From assembly GCF_002941025.1 (NCBI RefSeq), contig NZ_PTJS01000001.1, positions 8,207,765 to 8,271,764 on the forward strand: DNA of 64,000 bases, in the 5' to 3' direction. This DNA is from Streptomyces sp. QL37 (lineage in GTDB: Bacteria > Actinomycetota > Actinomycetes > Streptomycetales > Streptomycetaceae). The translations under genes and the position numbers were made by a program. This document shows positions 41,995 to 52,232 of the stretch, piece by piece. Position 1 is the stretch's first letter; each line of letters starts with the position of its first letter. Below the pieces are notes generated by a model. It had not been told where the DNA came from. It was given only the letters and a program-made list of their open reading frames with translations, and did not search any database.

Positions 41995-42034
41995 CGATGG
42001 CGGGCCGTCAGTGACTCCGTGGATGTTTTCGGCC

Positions 42035-43612
42035 ATGGACATCCCCCGTTTCGGAATCCCCGAGAAGCTCGCCGACCGCATGAGCATGGCCGAGCAGCAC
42101 GAGTACCTGCGCGCCCGGCTCACCCGGCGCGGTGTTCTCCGTACGAGCACTGCGACCGCGGCCGTGGTGGGCACCGGCCTGGCCTCGGGCCTCGCCTCCC
42201 CGCCCGCGTACGCCGCCGCTCCCGACGTGATCACGTCGCGGGCCCGCTCGACGCAGGTGGACGGTTCCCTGGTGGCGCCCTTCGGCCGCCACCTCGCCTA
42301 CGGGGCCGACGCGAAGACGCAGATGACGGTCTCCTGGCAGGTCCCCTTCGCCGTGAAGCGCCCGTACATCCGGATCGGCCTCAAGCCGTGGGCGCTCAGC
42401 CGCAAGATCGACGCGGAGATGCGGCACCTGACGACGCCCCTGCTGAACGACGGCAGGATCGCGGCCGCCGAGCAGTTCTACGTGCACGCTGCCCTGGAGC
42501 GGCTGAAGCCGGGCACGACGTACTACTACGGCGTGGGCCACGACGGGTTCGACCCGGCCGACACCCGTAACCTCGGCACGCTCGGCACCCTCACCACCGC
42601 GCCCGCGCGCGCCGAGTCCTTCACCTTCACCGCCTTCGGCGACCAGGGCGTCAGCTACCACGCGCTCGGCAACGACCAGCTGATCCTGGGTCAGAACCCG
42701 TCCTTCCACCTGCACGCGGGCGACATCTGCTACGCCGATCCGTCCGGCTCGGGGCAGGCCACCGACTCCTACGACGCCCGCACCTGGGACCAGTTCCTGG
42801 CCCAGACCGAGACGGTGTCCAAGACCGTGCCGTGGATGGTGACCACAGGGAACCACGACATGGAGGCCTGGTACTCGCCCGACGGCTACGGAGGCCAGAA
42901 CGCCCGCTGGACGCTGCCGGACAACGGCCCGGATCCGGTGGGCCTGCCAGGCGCGTACTCCTTCACGCACGGCAACGTGGGCGTGATCGCGCTCGACGCC
43001 AACGACGTCTCGTACGAGATCCCCGCCAACTTCGGTATCAGCGACGGCAAGCAGACGCGCTGGCTGGACCGGCGCCTGGGGGAGCTGCGGGCCCGGGGCG
43101 ACATCGACTTCATCGTGGTCTTCTTCCACCACTGCGCGTTCTCCACGACCAACGCGCACGCCTCGGACGGCGGGGTGCGCGACGCATGGGTTCCCCTCTT
43201 CGAGAAGCACCACGTCGACCTGGTCATCAACGGCCACAACCACGTCTACGAGCGCACCGACGCGATCCTCGGGAACACGGTCCGGCGCGCGGTCCCGATC
43301 GGGGAGCGCACCGACCCGACAAGGGACGGCATCGTGTACGTCACAGCCGGAGGGGCGGGCAAGGCGCTGTACGACTTCCCGGCACCGGACAGCTACGAGG
43401 GCCACGTCTCCGACCTCGAGAGCGTGGACACCTACCACGTGGTCAAGGGCGGCGGAAAGGCGACCGAGACCGTGGAGTGGTCCCGGGTGCGCTACACCGG
43501 TTTCTCGTTCCTCGCGGTGGAGGTGGAGGCCGGCAGGCACCCCCGCATGAAGGTCACGGCGCTCGCCGAGTCCGGGGAGCGCGTCGACCACTTCGAGATC
43601 AGCCGCGGCTGA
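42035..43612 (+). CDS. Secreted purple acid phosphatase-like metallophosphoesterase
   Basis: This protein of about 525 residues is exported by the Tat route (TRRGVLRTSTATAAVVGTGL, residues about 30-50). A fibronectin-like purple-acid-phosphatase N-terminal domain (GADAKTQMTVSWQV to GTTYYYGVGHDGF) leads into a metallophosphoesterase domain with the metal-binding motifs FGDQG, AGDICYAD, TTGNHDMEAW, FFHHCAF and INGHNHVYER. It should cleave phosphate monoesters outside the cell. The start is uncertain; ATG 42035 gives MDIPRFGIPEKLADRMSMAE, while ATG 42023 and GTG 42011 would add a few residues. PHO-like boxes upstream suggest phosphate-starvation control. Confidence 0.88.
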   Translation: MDIPRFGIPEKLADRMSMAEQHEYLRARLTRRGVLRTSTATAAVVGTGLASGLASPPAYAAAPDVITSRARSTQVDGSLVAPFGRHLAYGADAKTQMTVSWQVPFAVKRPYIRIGLKPWALSRKIDAEMRHLTTPLLNDGRIAAAEQFYVHAALERLKPGTTYYYGVGHDGFDPADTRNLGTLGTLTTAPARAESFTFTAFGDQGVSYHALGNDQLILGQNPSFHLHAGDICYADPSGSGQATDSYDARTWDQFLAQTETVSKTVPWMVTTGNHDMEAWYSPDGYGGQNARWTLPDNGPDPVGLPGAYSFTHGNVGVIALDANDVSYEIPANFGISDGKQTRWLDRRLGELRARGDIDFIVVFFHHCAFSTTNAHASDGGVRDAWVPLFEKHHVDLVINGHNHVYERTDAILGNTVRRAVPIGERTDPTRDGIVYVTAGGAGKALYDFPAPDSYEGHVSDLESVDTYHVVKGGGKATETVEWSRVRYTGFSFLAVEVEAGRHPRMKVTALAESGERVDHFEISRG

Positions 43613-43724
43613 CCTGCGGGGATCGGGTGGGCCGGGCATGCGTCGCGCGGAGTGCCGGGGGTACGCGAGGTGCGAGACCGGCCCGCCCGTACCAGCATGG
43701 GCACATACCGACGGGAGCGACGAC

Positions 43725-43997
43725 ATGACCGACCGCAGGCCCCAGGGAACCGCCTACACGGGGGCGACGGGCTGCCCGCCGCCGGTACCCGCCGACATGC
43801 CAGACCAGCAGGCGCAGGAGGGTGAGGACGCCCTCGACGTGATCCTCCCGCCGGGTGAGGAACGCCCCGAAACGGAGACGGAAGGCGATTCCGACGCCGA
43901 CGGGCCCGACCCCGACGAGGCCGGCTCCGGCCGCAGCGGCGCCCGCAACGCAGGCGTCCACCCGGAGCACCCCACCCCGGACGAGTCGACGGGCTGA
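43725..43997 (+). CDS. Small acidic protein of unknown function
   Basis: This 90-residue protein is very acidic and Pro/Gly/Asp-rich (ETETEGDSDADGPDPDEAGS), so it is probably disordered. The ATG is preceded by GGGAGCGACGAC, a fair ribosome binding site, which is the main reason to accept it; third-position GC bias also fits. I recognise no family. It ends 13 bases before a strong terminator hairpin, which supports it as a real transcript end. Confidence 0.65.
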   Translation: MTDRRPQGTAYTGATGCPPPVPADMPDQQAQEGEDALDVILPPGEERPETETEGDSDADGPDPDEAGSGRSGARNAGVHPEHPTPDESTG

Positions 43998-44010
43998 CTC
44001 CCCGCCCGGC

Positions 44011-44042
44011 CCCCGGTGGACCGTGTTCCGAGTCCACCGGGG
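44011..44042 (+). terminator. Terminator after the small acidic protein gene
   Basis: CCCCGGTGGAC and GTCCACCGGGG form a perfect 11-bp stem with a 10-base loop. It also insulates the ABC-F leader promoter that follows. Confidence 0.7.
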
Positions 44043-44059
44043 AGCCGCCGCGGCATGGT

Positions 44060-44065
44060 TAGAAT
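44060..44065 (+). promoter_or_regulatory. -10 element of the ABC-F leader transcript
   Basis: TAGAAT lies 6 bases before a short ATG ORF, so transcription would start at or next to the A of that ATG. The -35 region overlaps the right arm of the preceding hairpin and is weak. Confidence 0.45.
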
Positions 44066-44071
44066 GAGTCC

Positions 44072-44098
44072 ATGGGTTCGTACTACTTCTTTCTCTGA
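44072..44098 (+). CDS. Eight-codon leader ORF before the ABC-F gene
   Basis: This ORF encodes MGSYYFFL. It stands 167 bases before the ABC-F gene and just after a -10 element, which would make it leaderless. Short upstream ORFs that stall ribosomes in the presence of antibiotics control many ABC-F and macrolide-resistance genes. The aromatic run YYFF is unusual in this GC-rich DNA. Confidence 0.5.
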   Translation: MGSYYFFL

Positions 44099-44138
44099 TT
44101 CCCGGCCAGGACGCCGCCGCGCGACGCCGACCGTCGCC

Positions 44139-44157
44139 GCGTGACCTCGGGTCACGC
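44139..44157 (+). promoter_or_regulatory. Hairpin in the ABC-F leader
   Basis: GCGTGACC and GGTCACGC form a perfect 8-bp stem with the loop TCG, 41 bases after the leader ORF and 109 bases before the ABC-F start. It could be part of an attenuator. Confidence 0.4.
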
Positions 44158-44265
44158 CACCGGCCGCAGTCCTCCGCTGTCCGACACCCCGTCCCGCATG
44201 CGCGCTTCCGTCCGTGACGTCGATGTGCGCGCTGCCGAGGACCTGTCACTTCAGGGAAAGCACCC

Positions 44266-45984
<1,719 letters not shown>

Positions 45985-46099
45985 GCCGGCGGACGCCCGA
46001 GGACACCGCCTGCCCGCCACCAGGAGTCCTTCTCCGCGCCGGCGGGCGGCGGTCGCGGCAGCCCAGGCCGTGAGGTGCGGGGGGTGTCAGGATGTTCGT

Positions 46100-46900
46100 A
46101 TGGACGTGCGGAAGAGGAACCGGGTACGGGTGACGGGCCGGGAGAGCGGCCCGGTGGTGATGCTCGCCCACGGGTTCGGCTGCGACCAGAATCTCTGGCG
46201 TCTTGTCGCCCCCGCACTGGAGGAGCGCTTCCGGGTGGTCCTGTTCGATCATGTGGGAGCGGGGCGTTCCGACGCGTCGGCCTGGAACCCGGAGCGGTAC
46301 TCCACCCTGGACGGCTATGCGCAGGACGTGATCGAGATCTGCCGCGAGCTCGGCCTCGGACCCGTCACCTTCGTCGGGCATTCGGTCAGTTCCATGATCG
46401 GTGTGCTCGCCGCCGTGCGGGAGCCCGGTCTCTTCGACAGGCTGGTCCTCCTCACCCCCTCGCCGTCGTACATCGACGACGGCGACTACCGGGGCGGATT
46501 CAGCGAGCAGGACATCGACGAACTGCTCGAGTCACTGGACAGCAACTACCTGGGCTGGTCCGCGACCATGGCGCCGGTGATCATGGGAAACCCGGAGCGC
46601 CCCGAACTGGGGGAGGAGCTGACCAACAGCTTCTGCCGAACGGATCCCGACATCGCCCGGGTCTTCGCGAGAACCACCTTCCTGTCCGACAACAGGGCGG
46701 ATCTCCCCAAGGTGACCGTGCCGACGCTCATCGCCGAGAGCGCGCGCGACATGATCGCCCCGCGTGAGGTGGGCGCCTTCGTCCACGCGCAGATCCCCGG
46801 CAGCGAGCTGGTCACCCTCGACGCGACGGGGCACTGCCCCCAGCTGAGCGCTCCCGAGGAGACGGCCGAGGCGATCATCGCCTTCGTGCGGGAATCGTGA
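46100..46900 (+). CDS. RsbQ-like alpha/beta hydrolase
   Basis: This 266-residue protein closely fits RsbQ of Bacillus subtilis in length and catalytic spacing: Ser95 in FVGHSVSSM, Asp217 in ESARDMIAP and His245 in DATGHCPQL, against residues 96, 219 and 247 in the Bacillus protein, from memory. RsbQ is a partner of the PAS phosphatase RsbP and is thought to make or deliver its ligand; plant strigolactone and karrikin receptors share the fold. The start follows AGGA at 7 bases. The next gene, overlapping by 4 bases, encodes a PAS-PP2C protein, so the pair is conserved in order and coupled in translation. Confidence 0.88.
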   Translation: MDVRKRNRVRVTGRESGPVVMLAHGFGCDQNLWRLVAPALEERFRVVLFDHVGAGRSDASAWNPERYSTLDGYAQDVIEICRELGLGPVTFVGHSVSSMIGVLAAVREPGLFDRLVLLTPSPSYIDDGDYRGGFSEQDIDELLESLDSNYLGWSATMAPVIMGNPERPELGEELTNSFCRTDPDIARVFARTTFLSDNRADLPKVTVPTLIAESARDMIAPREVGAFVHAQIPGSELVTLDATGHCPQLSAPEETAEAIIAFVRES

Positions 46901-48150
46901 CCGTGCGGCCGGGCGGTCACGGGACCGACGGATCGCCGCCGGCGGGGGATCGTGGCCAGGCATCGCCGGCGTTCTCCGCCCTGCTGGACGACAGCGTGGA
47001 GGACCTGTACGAGAACGCTCCGTGCGGCTACCTCTCCACACTGATGGACGGGCGGATCGTCAAGGTCAACGGAACCCTGCTGAAGTGGCTCGGCCACCGC
47101 CGCGAGGACCTGGTAGGCCACCGGCACTTCTCGGACCTGCTGACCATCGGCGGCAGGCTGTACCACGAGACGCACTTCTCACCGCTGCTGCGGATGCAGG
47201 GCGAGGTCAACGGCGTCGCCCTGGAACTCAAGGCCGCGGACGGCACCCGGCTGCCCGTCCTGGTCACCTCCACCGTCAAGCGGGACGACCACGGTGAACC
47301 GCTGCTGATCCGCACCACCCTCCTGGACGCCCGGGACAGGCGTACCTACGAGCGTGAACTCCTGCGGGCCCGGCAGGAGGCCGAGCGCGACCGCGAACGC
47401 CTGCAACGTCTCGCCACGACCCTGCAACGCACCCTGATCCCCCCGGCCATCGAACCGGTTCCGGGCATGGAAGTCGCCGCGCACTACCACTTCGCATCCC
47501 CCGACGAGGTGGGCGGGGACTTCTACGATCTCTTCGCGCCGTCCGCCGGACGCTGGGCGTTCTTCATGGGGGACGTGCGCGGCAAGGGCGCGGGTGCGGC
47601 CGTGGTGACGTCGTTGGCGCGGTACACCCTGCGAGCCGCCGCGGTCTCCGATCCCGTGCCGGCCACGGTCCTGGCCAACCTCAACACCGCGCTCAACCAC
47701 CAGGTCCAGGAGGACGAACCACTCTTCTGCACCGTGATCTTCGGCCTCCTCACACCCGAGGAGAACGACGTCGGATTCCAGGTGGTCATGGCCGGCGGTG
47801 GTCACCCTCCTGCCGTGCTGCTCCGGGCCGACGGCAGCGCCGACTACCTTCCCACCCCGGGTGGCCAGCTGGTCGGGGTCGTACCGGACGCGCAGTTCAC
47901 CACCGTCACCCTGGACCTGCGGCCCGGTGACACCCTGCTGCTCTACACCGACGGTCTGACCGAGGCCCGTACCCGGAAGCCGGGTGAACGCTACGGCGAC
48001 GAAGCACTCCTGGCCTTCGCCCGGTCCCTCGCACCCACCTCGGCACCCGGTGCCGTCGAGGCGTTCACCGCACTGCTGGACTCGTTCGGCGAGGGACTCG
48101 ACGACGACACCGCGCTCCTGGCGATGAGCGTGCCCCGGGGCGGGCGGTGA
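46897..48150 (+). CDS. RsbP-like PAS-PP2C phosphatase
   Basis: This 417-residue protein has an N-terminal PAS domain (residues about 30-145, with YENAPCGYLSTLMDGRIVKV), a short coiled coil rich in Arg/Glu (YERELLRARQEAERDRERLQ) and a C-terminal SpoIIE-type PP2C domain (about 190-415) with GGDFYDLF, MGDVRGKGAGAA, YTDGLTEAR and DDDTALLAM as metal-binding motifs. It should dephosphorylate an anti-sigma antagonist and so free a SigB-family factor when the PAS domain binds its signal. The GTG start overlaps the RsbQ-like stop (GTGA). The target antagonist is not in the window. Confidence 0.9.
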   Translation: MTVRPGGHGTDGSPPAGDRGQASPAFSALLDDSVEDLYENAPCGYLSTLMDGRIVKVNGTLLKWLGHRREDLVGHRHFSDLLTIGGRLYHETHFSPLLRMQGEVNGVALELKAADGTRLPVLVTSTVKRDDHGEPLLIRTTLLDARDRRTYERELLRARQEAERDRERLQRLATTLQRTLIPPAIEPVPGMEVAAHYHFASPDEVGGDFYDLFAPSAGRWAFFMGDVRGKGAGAAVVTSLARYTLRAAAVSDPVPATVLANLNTALNHQVQEDEPLFCTVIFGLLTPEENDVGFQVVMAGGGHPPAVLLRADGSADYLPTPGGQLVGVVPDAQFTTVTLDLRPGDTLLLYTDGLTEARTRKPGERYGDEALLAFARSLAPTSAPGAVEAFTALLDSFGEGLDDDTALLAMSVPRGGR

Positions 48151-48162
48151 GCAGGCCGGTGA

Positions 48163-48741
48163 TCAGCCTTGCCGGCGGAGGTCCAGCATGTGGAGGACCT
48201 TGTCGTAGCGGCGCTCGCCGACGGCGACGAAGTCGGGGAGACGGCCGTACAGGGCGAAGCCCAGCGACCGGTGGAGGCGCAGGGCGGGTGTGTTGTCGCC
48301 GCGGGTGTCCAGGGTGAGAACATCGATTCCCGCGTCCCGGGCGTCAGCGATCAGGGCGGCGGTCAGCGCCCGGCCGACGCCACGACCGTGGGCGGCGGCG
48401 TCCACCGCGAGCTTCTCCAGATCGGCGTGCGGCCGGTGGGTCGGCCGTGCGTGGCGGAGCCGGTACCCCAGCCCGACGAGCCGTCGGTCGACGTAGGCGG
48501 CACGCAGGGCAGCGTCCCCGGACCGCGCCGCGGAGACGACGCGTTCGAGCAGGGCCGCCACCTCGTCCCGCGAGGGTGGCTCGATCCAGCCGAGCGCGGC
48601 ACCCCCGCCGACCAGGTCCGCCAGGATCCGATGGGCCGACTCCGCCAGCCCGGCCTCCAGTTCCGCATCGGAAGCCAGCTCCATCGCGTCGAGCACGGCG
48701 GGCTCGGGGGACGCGCCGCCGCTGGTCATGGCCTGATTCAT
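48163..48741 (-). CDS. GNAT family acetyltransferase
   Basis: This 192-residue protein is a GCN5-related acetyltransferase with the acetyl-CoA loop KLAVDAAAHGRGVGRALTAA and the closing motif NTPALRLHRSLGFALYGRL. It converges on the RsbP-like gene with only 12 bases between stops. Start candidates are ATG 48741 and, four codons in, ATG 48729; neither has a strong ribosome binding site. The acceptor is unknown. Confidence 0.86.
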   Translation of the reverse strand: MNQAMTSGGASPEPAVLDAMELASDAELEAGLAESAHRILADLVGGGAALGWIEPPSRDEVAALLERVVSAARSGDAALRAAYVDRRLVGLGYRLRHARPTHRPHADLEKLAVDAAAHGRGVGRALTAALIADARDAGIDVLTLDTRGDNTPALRLHRSLGFALYGRLPDFVAVGERRYDKVLHMLDLRRQG

Positions 48742-48839
48742 GACCGGAAGCCCAGGGCCTTCCGCCGGGTCGGACCGGACCCGGCGAGCCCGGCGTGATC
48801 CGAAGAGAGGCCCTGGCCCCCGGCGCCGGGCCCGAACCG

Positions 48840-50276
48840 TCAGCCGGCCGCGTTGAAGAGGTCGAGGGCGCTCTGCTGGCAGCCGTACCCCGTGGTGCCG
48901 GAGCCGCCGGCCCAGTGCGGACCGTACTGGTCGAGGGGGTTGCGGTCACGGGCGTAGGCGGTGTTCGCCCAGCTCCTCAGGGTCCCGGTGTACGGGTGGT
49001 CGCCGAGCTGGGTGTTGAGCCGGCCCAGTCCGCGGACGTAGGCGCCCTTGAAGCTGGCGCCGTCGTCGGTGCAGGCGTCGCTCTCGCTCGGCTCGCGCGG
49101 GACTCCGTCGGTCTGCAGCCGCACGGTCGAGGCGTCCGCGAGGGCACGGGCGGTGGTCAGCAGGGTGGAGTCGCCGGTGGCCCGGTACAGCTCGGTCAGA
49201 CCGCCGAGTATCACGCCCTGGTTGTACGTCCACGTCGGCTGGCCGTTGTTGGCGCACGAGTCGTCGAGACCGTCGTTGATCATGTTGTTGCTGTTGATCA
49301 TGCCGCTGTTCCGGAACCAGGACCACTCGCTCCTCGCCCGGTCCAGATACGTGGTGTCGCCGGGGATGCGGTTGTGCAGGGCGGCGGTGAGCTGGAGGAA
49401 CAGCTCGTTGGTGATCGCGTTCTTGTAGTTCCCACCGGTGTTCCACCGCACTCCGCCGCCGCAGGTGCCGTTCCAGTTGGCCCACATGTGGTCGGCGTCG
49501 GCGCGGGCGGTGTTCAGGTAGCGGCTGTCACCGGTCATGTCGTACGCGGCCACCCAGGCCAGGCCCCACCAGCCGGTGTCGTCCAGGTACTCGTTCCTGA
49601 ACTGCCCGCCCTGTGCGCCGATGTTCTTGTCGTACGTCTGGGCGATGGCGTACGTGTAGCTGCCCATGCCGGTGATCCGGGCGTTGTCGATGATCGCCGT
49701 CAGCGCGTTGGCGCCGGTCCACCACCCGTTGCCGCCGAACAGCTTGGTGGTGCGGTCGTACGACATCATCAGCGCGGTGGCCGCCGCTGTCCGCCGGTCG
49801 CCGGCGTTCCAGGTGGTCCGAGCCCATGGTGTGCACGCGATGGCGCCCGATGCCTGCCCGCAGGCCCGCAGGGCTCCGACGCCCTGGGTGTTCCAGTCGT
49901 CCACGTTGTACATCTGGGTCCGCCAGCCGCTCCGGCCGGACGGGACCGTCGTGTTGCCGAGCCTGCTGCCGTCGGCCCAGGTGCGGCCGCCGTCGAAGCT
50001 GCGGTCGAGCCAGACCTCGTCACCCGCGGCGCCGTTGTCGAGGGACGCCCAGCCCATGGCGTCGGTGTCGTCGAAGTGCAGCACGACCGAACGGCCCGAG
50101 AGCGCGGCCGACACCGCTTGCCGGTCCTGAGGGCTCAGGGCCGGATCCCGGGCGTCGCAGTACTTGTTGCACAGATCGGCGGGAGCGGCCGAGGCGGGCG
50201 CCGGTGCTGCCATCCCTATGGATAACGTTGTCATGACGACGAGGAAGACGGTGAGGGCAGTTCTGTTGAGGGTCAT
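48840..50276 (-). CDS. Secreted GH76 endo-alpha-1,6-mannanase
   Basis: This 478-residue secreted protein has a signal peptide (residues 1-30, ending APASAAPAD) and a glycoside hydrolase family 76 domain. The paired catalytic aspartates are Asp232 and Asp233 in NEYLDDTGWWGLAWV. Other marks are NGWWTGANALTAIID and TYNQGVILGGLTELYRATGD. An N-terminal stretch of about 150 residues rich in Asp and Trp precedes the helical toroid. The enzyme should cut alpha-1,6-mannan of fungal or actinobacterial walls. It stands alone; its leader region is shared with the divergent quinone oxidoreductase gene. Confidence 0.9.
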   Translation of the reverse strand: MTLNRTALTVFLVVMTTLSIGMAAPAPASAAPADLCNKYCDARDPALSPQDRQAVSAALSGRSVVLHFDDTDAMGWASLDNGAAGDEVWLDRSFDGGRTWADGSRLGNTTVPSGRSGWRTQMYNVDDWNTQGVGALRACGQASGAIACTPWARTTWNAGDRRTAAATALMMSYDRTTKLFGGNGWWTGANALTAIIDNARITGMGSYTYAIAQTYDKNIGAQGGQFRNEYLDDTGWWGLAWVAAYDMTGDSRYLNTARADADHMWANWNGTCGGGVRWNTGGNYKNAITNELFLQLTAALHNRIPGDTTYLDRARSEWSWFRNSGMINSNNMINDGLDDSCANNGQPTWTYNQGVILGGLTELYRATGDSTLLTTARALADASTVRLQTDGVPREPSESDACTDDGASFKGAYVRGLGRLNTQLGDHPYTGTLRSWANTAYARDRNPLDQYGPHWAGGSGTTGYGCQQSALDLFNAAG

Positions 50277-50506
50277 CGAGGCTCCCGAACCGATCGGACG
50301 AGGGGGACTGGCGGCGCGACGAGACGGGCGCGCGCCAGGGAGTCAGGTCGGCGCGTGCTTCTGAAGCTAGCCACCGCCCGACTTCCCGTCAATGAAACCG
50401 GAAGTCCGGCCGCCGGTGCGTGGCTCCGTGCGCGGGCAGCGGGTCGCCGAACAGATCCTGGTGGCGACGGCTCGGTCGACGGCCGCGCGTCCGCACGGCG
50501 GATTTC

Positions 50507-50540
50507 TGGACTTGCTGGTCCATTTTTGGCTGCCTAACGT
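50507..50540 (+). promoter_or_regulatory. Promoter and TetR-type operator of the oxidoreductase gene
   Basis: TTGCTG (50512), 17 bases, TAACGT (50535) form a plausible promoter. The inverted repeat TGGAC-ttgctg-GTCCA at 50507-50522 covers the -35 box and is a candidate operator for the TetR protein encoded downstream. The remainder of the 305-base gap 50277-50581 shows nothing further. Confidence 0.45.
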
Positions 50541-50581
50541 GCTGAGTGTTCCCCGCGAGCCCACACAGGAAGGTGTCACCC

Positions 50582-51544
50582 ATGCATGCGATCCGCATCG
50601 AGGAGCACGGCGGCCCCGAGGTCATGCGCTGGACCGAACTGCCCGACCCGGCCCCCGGACCCGGTGAAGTGCTGGTGCGCCTGGGCGCGGCCGGCGTGAA
50701 CTACATGGATGTCGGCGCCCGCGCCGAGGGCGGCCCGGGCTGGGCTGCCCCGGCCGTCCTCGGCGTCGAGGGGATGGGGTACGTCACGGCTCTCGGCGAG
50801 GGCGTGCCGGACTTCACCGTCGGTGACCGGGTGGCCTGGTTCTACCACCCGGGCAGCTACGCCGAATGGCTCGCCGTCCCGGCACACTCACTGGTCAAGG
50901 TGCCCGACGGCATCGACGACGAGACGGCCGCAGCCGTGATGATGCAGGGCCTGACCGCCAGCCACCTGAGCACCGAGACCCGTCCGATCGGCCGGGGTGA
51001 CATCGCCGTCGTGCACGCGGCGGCAGGCGGCGTCGGCCGGCTGCTCACCCAGATGATCAAGGCGCGCGGCGGGAACGTCGTCGGACTGGTCTCCCGCGAG
51101 GACAAGGCTCCCATCGCGAAGGAAGCGGGCGCCGACCACGTCCTGGTCCACACCGGCGGAGGCTTCGAGAAGCGGATCCTGGAGCTGACCGGTGGCCGCG
51201 GTGCCGACGTCGTCTACGACGGCGGCGGTGCGGACACCTTCCGCTCCTCCCAGCTCGCCCTGCGCCCGCATGGCGTGCACGCCTATTACGGCCCCTTCAT
51301 GGGCGTACCGACGCTGAGGCCCACCGATCTGCCCAACAGCATCCTGCTGACCTACCCCGTCGTGCATCACCACGTCGCCACCCGTGACGCCCTGGTGCGA
51401 CGCACCGGCGAGGTGTTCGACCTGCTCGTCGACGGACGGCTCACCCCGCTGGTCACCGGCCGCTACCCGCTCGCCGACGCGGCCCGTGCCCACACCGACC
51501 TCGAATCGCGCCGCACCACGGGCAAACTGCTGCTGCTGCCCTGA
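50582..51544 (+). CDS. NADPH:quinone reductase-like zinc-free alcohol dehydrogenase
   Basis: This 320-residue oxidoreductase of the medium-chain dehydrogenase superfamily uses NADPH (Rossmann motif VHAAAGGVGRLL) and lacks zinc ligands. GAAGVNYMDVGARAEGG and LGVEGMGYVTALGEGV are typical of quinone reductases. It should reduce quinones or enones, often as detoxification. The ATG follows GGAAGG. A TetR regulator gene lies 49 bases downstream on the same strand and an inverted repeat overlaps the promoter, so the pair looks like an inducible self-regulated unit. Confidence 0.9.
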   Translation: MHAIRIEEHGGPEVMRWTELPDPAPGPGEVLVRLGAAGVNYMDVGARAEGGPGWAAPAVLGVEGMGYVTALGEGVPDFTVGDRVAWFYHPGSYAEWLAVPAHSLVKVPDGIDDETAAAVMMQGLTASHLSTETRPIGRGDIAVVHAAAGGVGRLLTQMIKARGGNVVGLVSREDKAPIAKEAGADHVLVHTGGGFEKRILELTGGRGADVVYDGGGADTFRSSQLALRPHGVHAYYGPFMGVPTLRPTDLPNSILLTYPVVHHHVATRDALVRRTGEVFDLLVDGRLTPLVTGRYPLADAARAHTDLESRRTTGKLLLLP

Positions 51545-51593
51545 CCGCACCGACCCTTGACGGGTCACCGACGACCCCGCACCGGGAGGACCC

Positions 51594-52196
51594 GTGCCGT
51601 TGACCCGCAAGGGCGCTGCTACCAGGCAGCGCATCGTCGAGGGCGCCGCCGAGCAGATCCGTGAACAGGGGGTGCTCGCGGTGCGGCTGGAGGACGTCAT
51701 GGCCCGCACCGCGACCAGCAAGAGCCAGCTCTTCCACTACTTTCCCGGTGGCAAGGACGACCTGCTCCTGGCCGTGGCCCAGCACGAAGCGGACCGCGTG
51801 ATCGAGGACCAGCAGCCGGAGCTCGGCTCCCTCACGTCCTGGGACGCGTGGTACCGGTGGCGCGAGAAGGTCCTCGCGCGCTACCGCACCCAGGGCAGTG
51901 ACTGCCCCCTGCACACCGCTCTCGCCCAGCTCGGCGGGGCCACGGAGGCCACCCAAGCTGTGGCCGGCCAACTGCTCGACCGGTGGCAGCGGCAGCTCGC
52001 CGCGGGCATCCGCCAGTTGCAGGCCGAGGGAGGGACCGCCCCTGGCCTGGACGCCGACCGGGAGGCGGCGGCCCTGCTGGCCGCCGTCCAGGGTGGCGTG
52101 CTGATCCTCATGATCACGGGTTCCCTCACCCACCTGGAGGCCGCCCTCGACGCGGGCATCGCCCACCTGCGCGCCACCGGGCCGCAGGACCGCTGA
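51594..52196 (+). CDS. TetR family transcriptional regulator
   Basis: This 200-residue regulator has an N-terminal helix-turn-helix (residues about 10-56; AVRLEDVMARTATSKSQLFHYF contains the recognition helix) and a helical ligand-binding domain of the TetR_C type with DCPLHTALAQLGG. The GTG follows GGGAGGACCC. It is probably co-transcribed with the oxidoreductase gene and represses it until a reactive quinone-like ligand binds; that ligand is inferred. Confidence 0.9.
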   Translation: MPLTRKGAATRQRIVEGAAEQIREQGVLAVRLEDVMARTATSKSQLFHYFPGGKDDLLLAVAQHEADRVIEDQQPELGSLTSWDAWYRWREKVLARYRTQGSDCPLHTALAQLGGATEATQAVAGQLLDRWQRQLAAGIRQLQAEGGTAPGLDADREAAALLAAVQGGVLILMITGSLTHLEAALDAGIAHLRATGPQDR

Positions 52197-52232
52197 CCGC
52201 TCCCGACGGCCTGCGCGGACTCCTCCGGTCCG

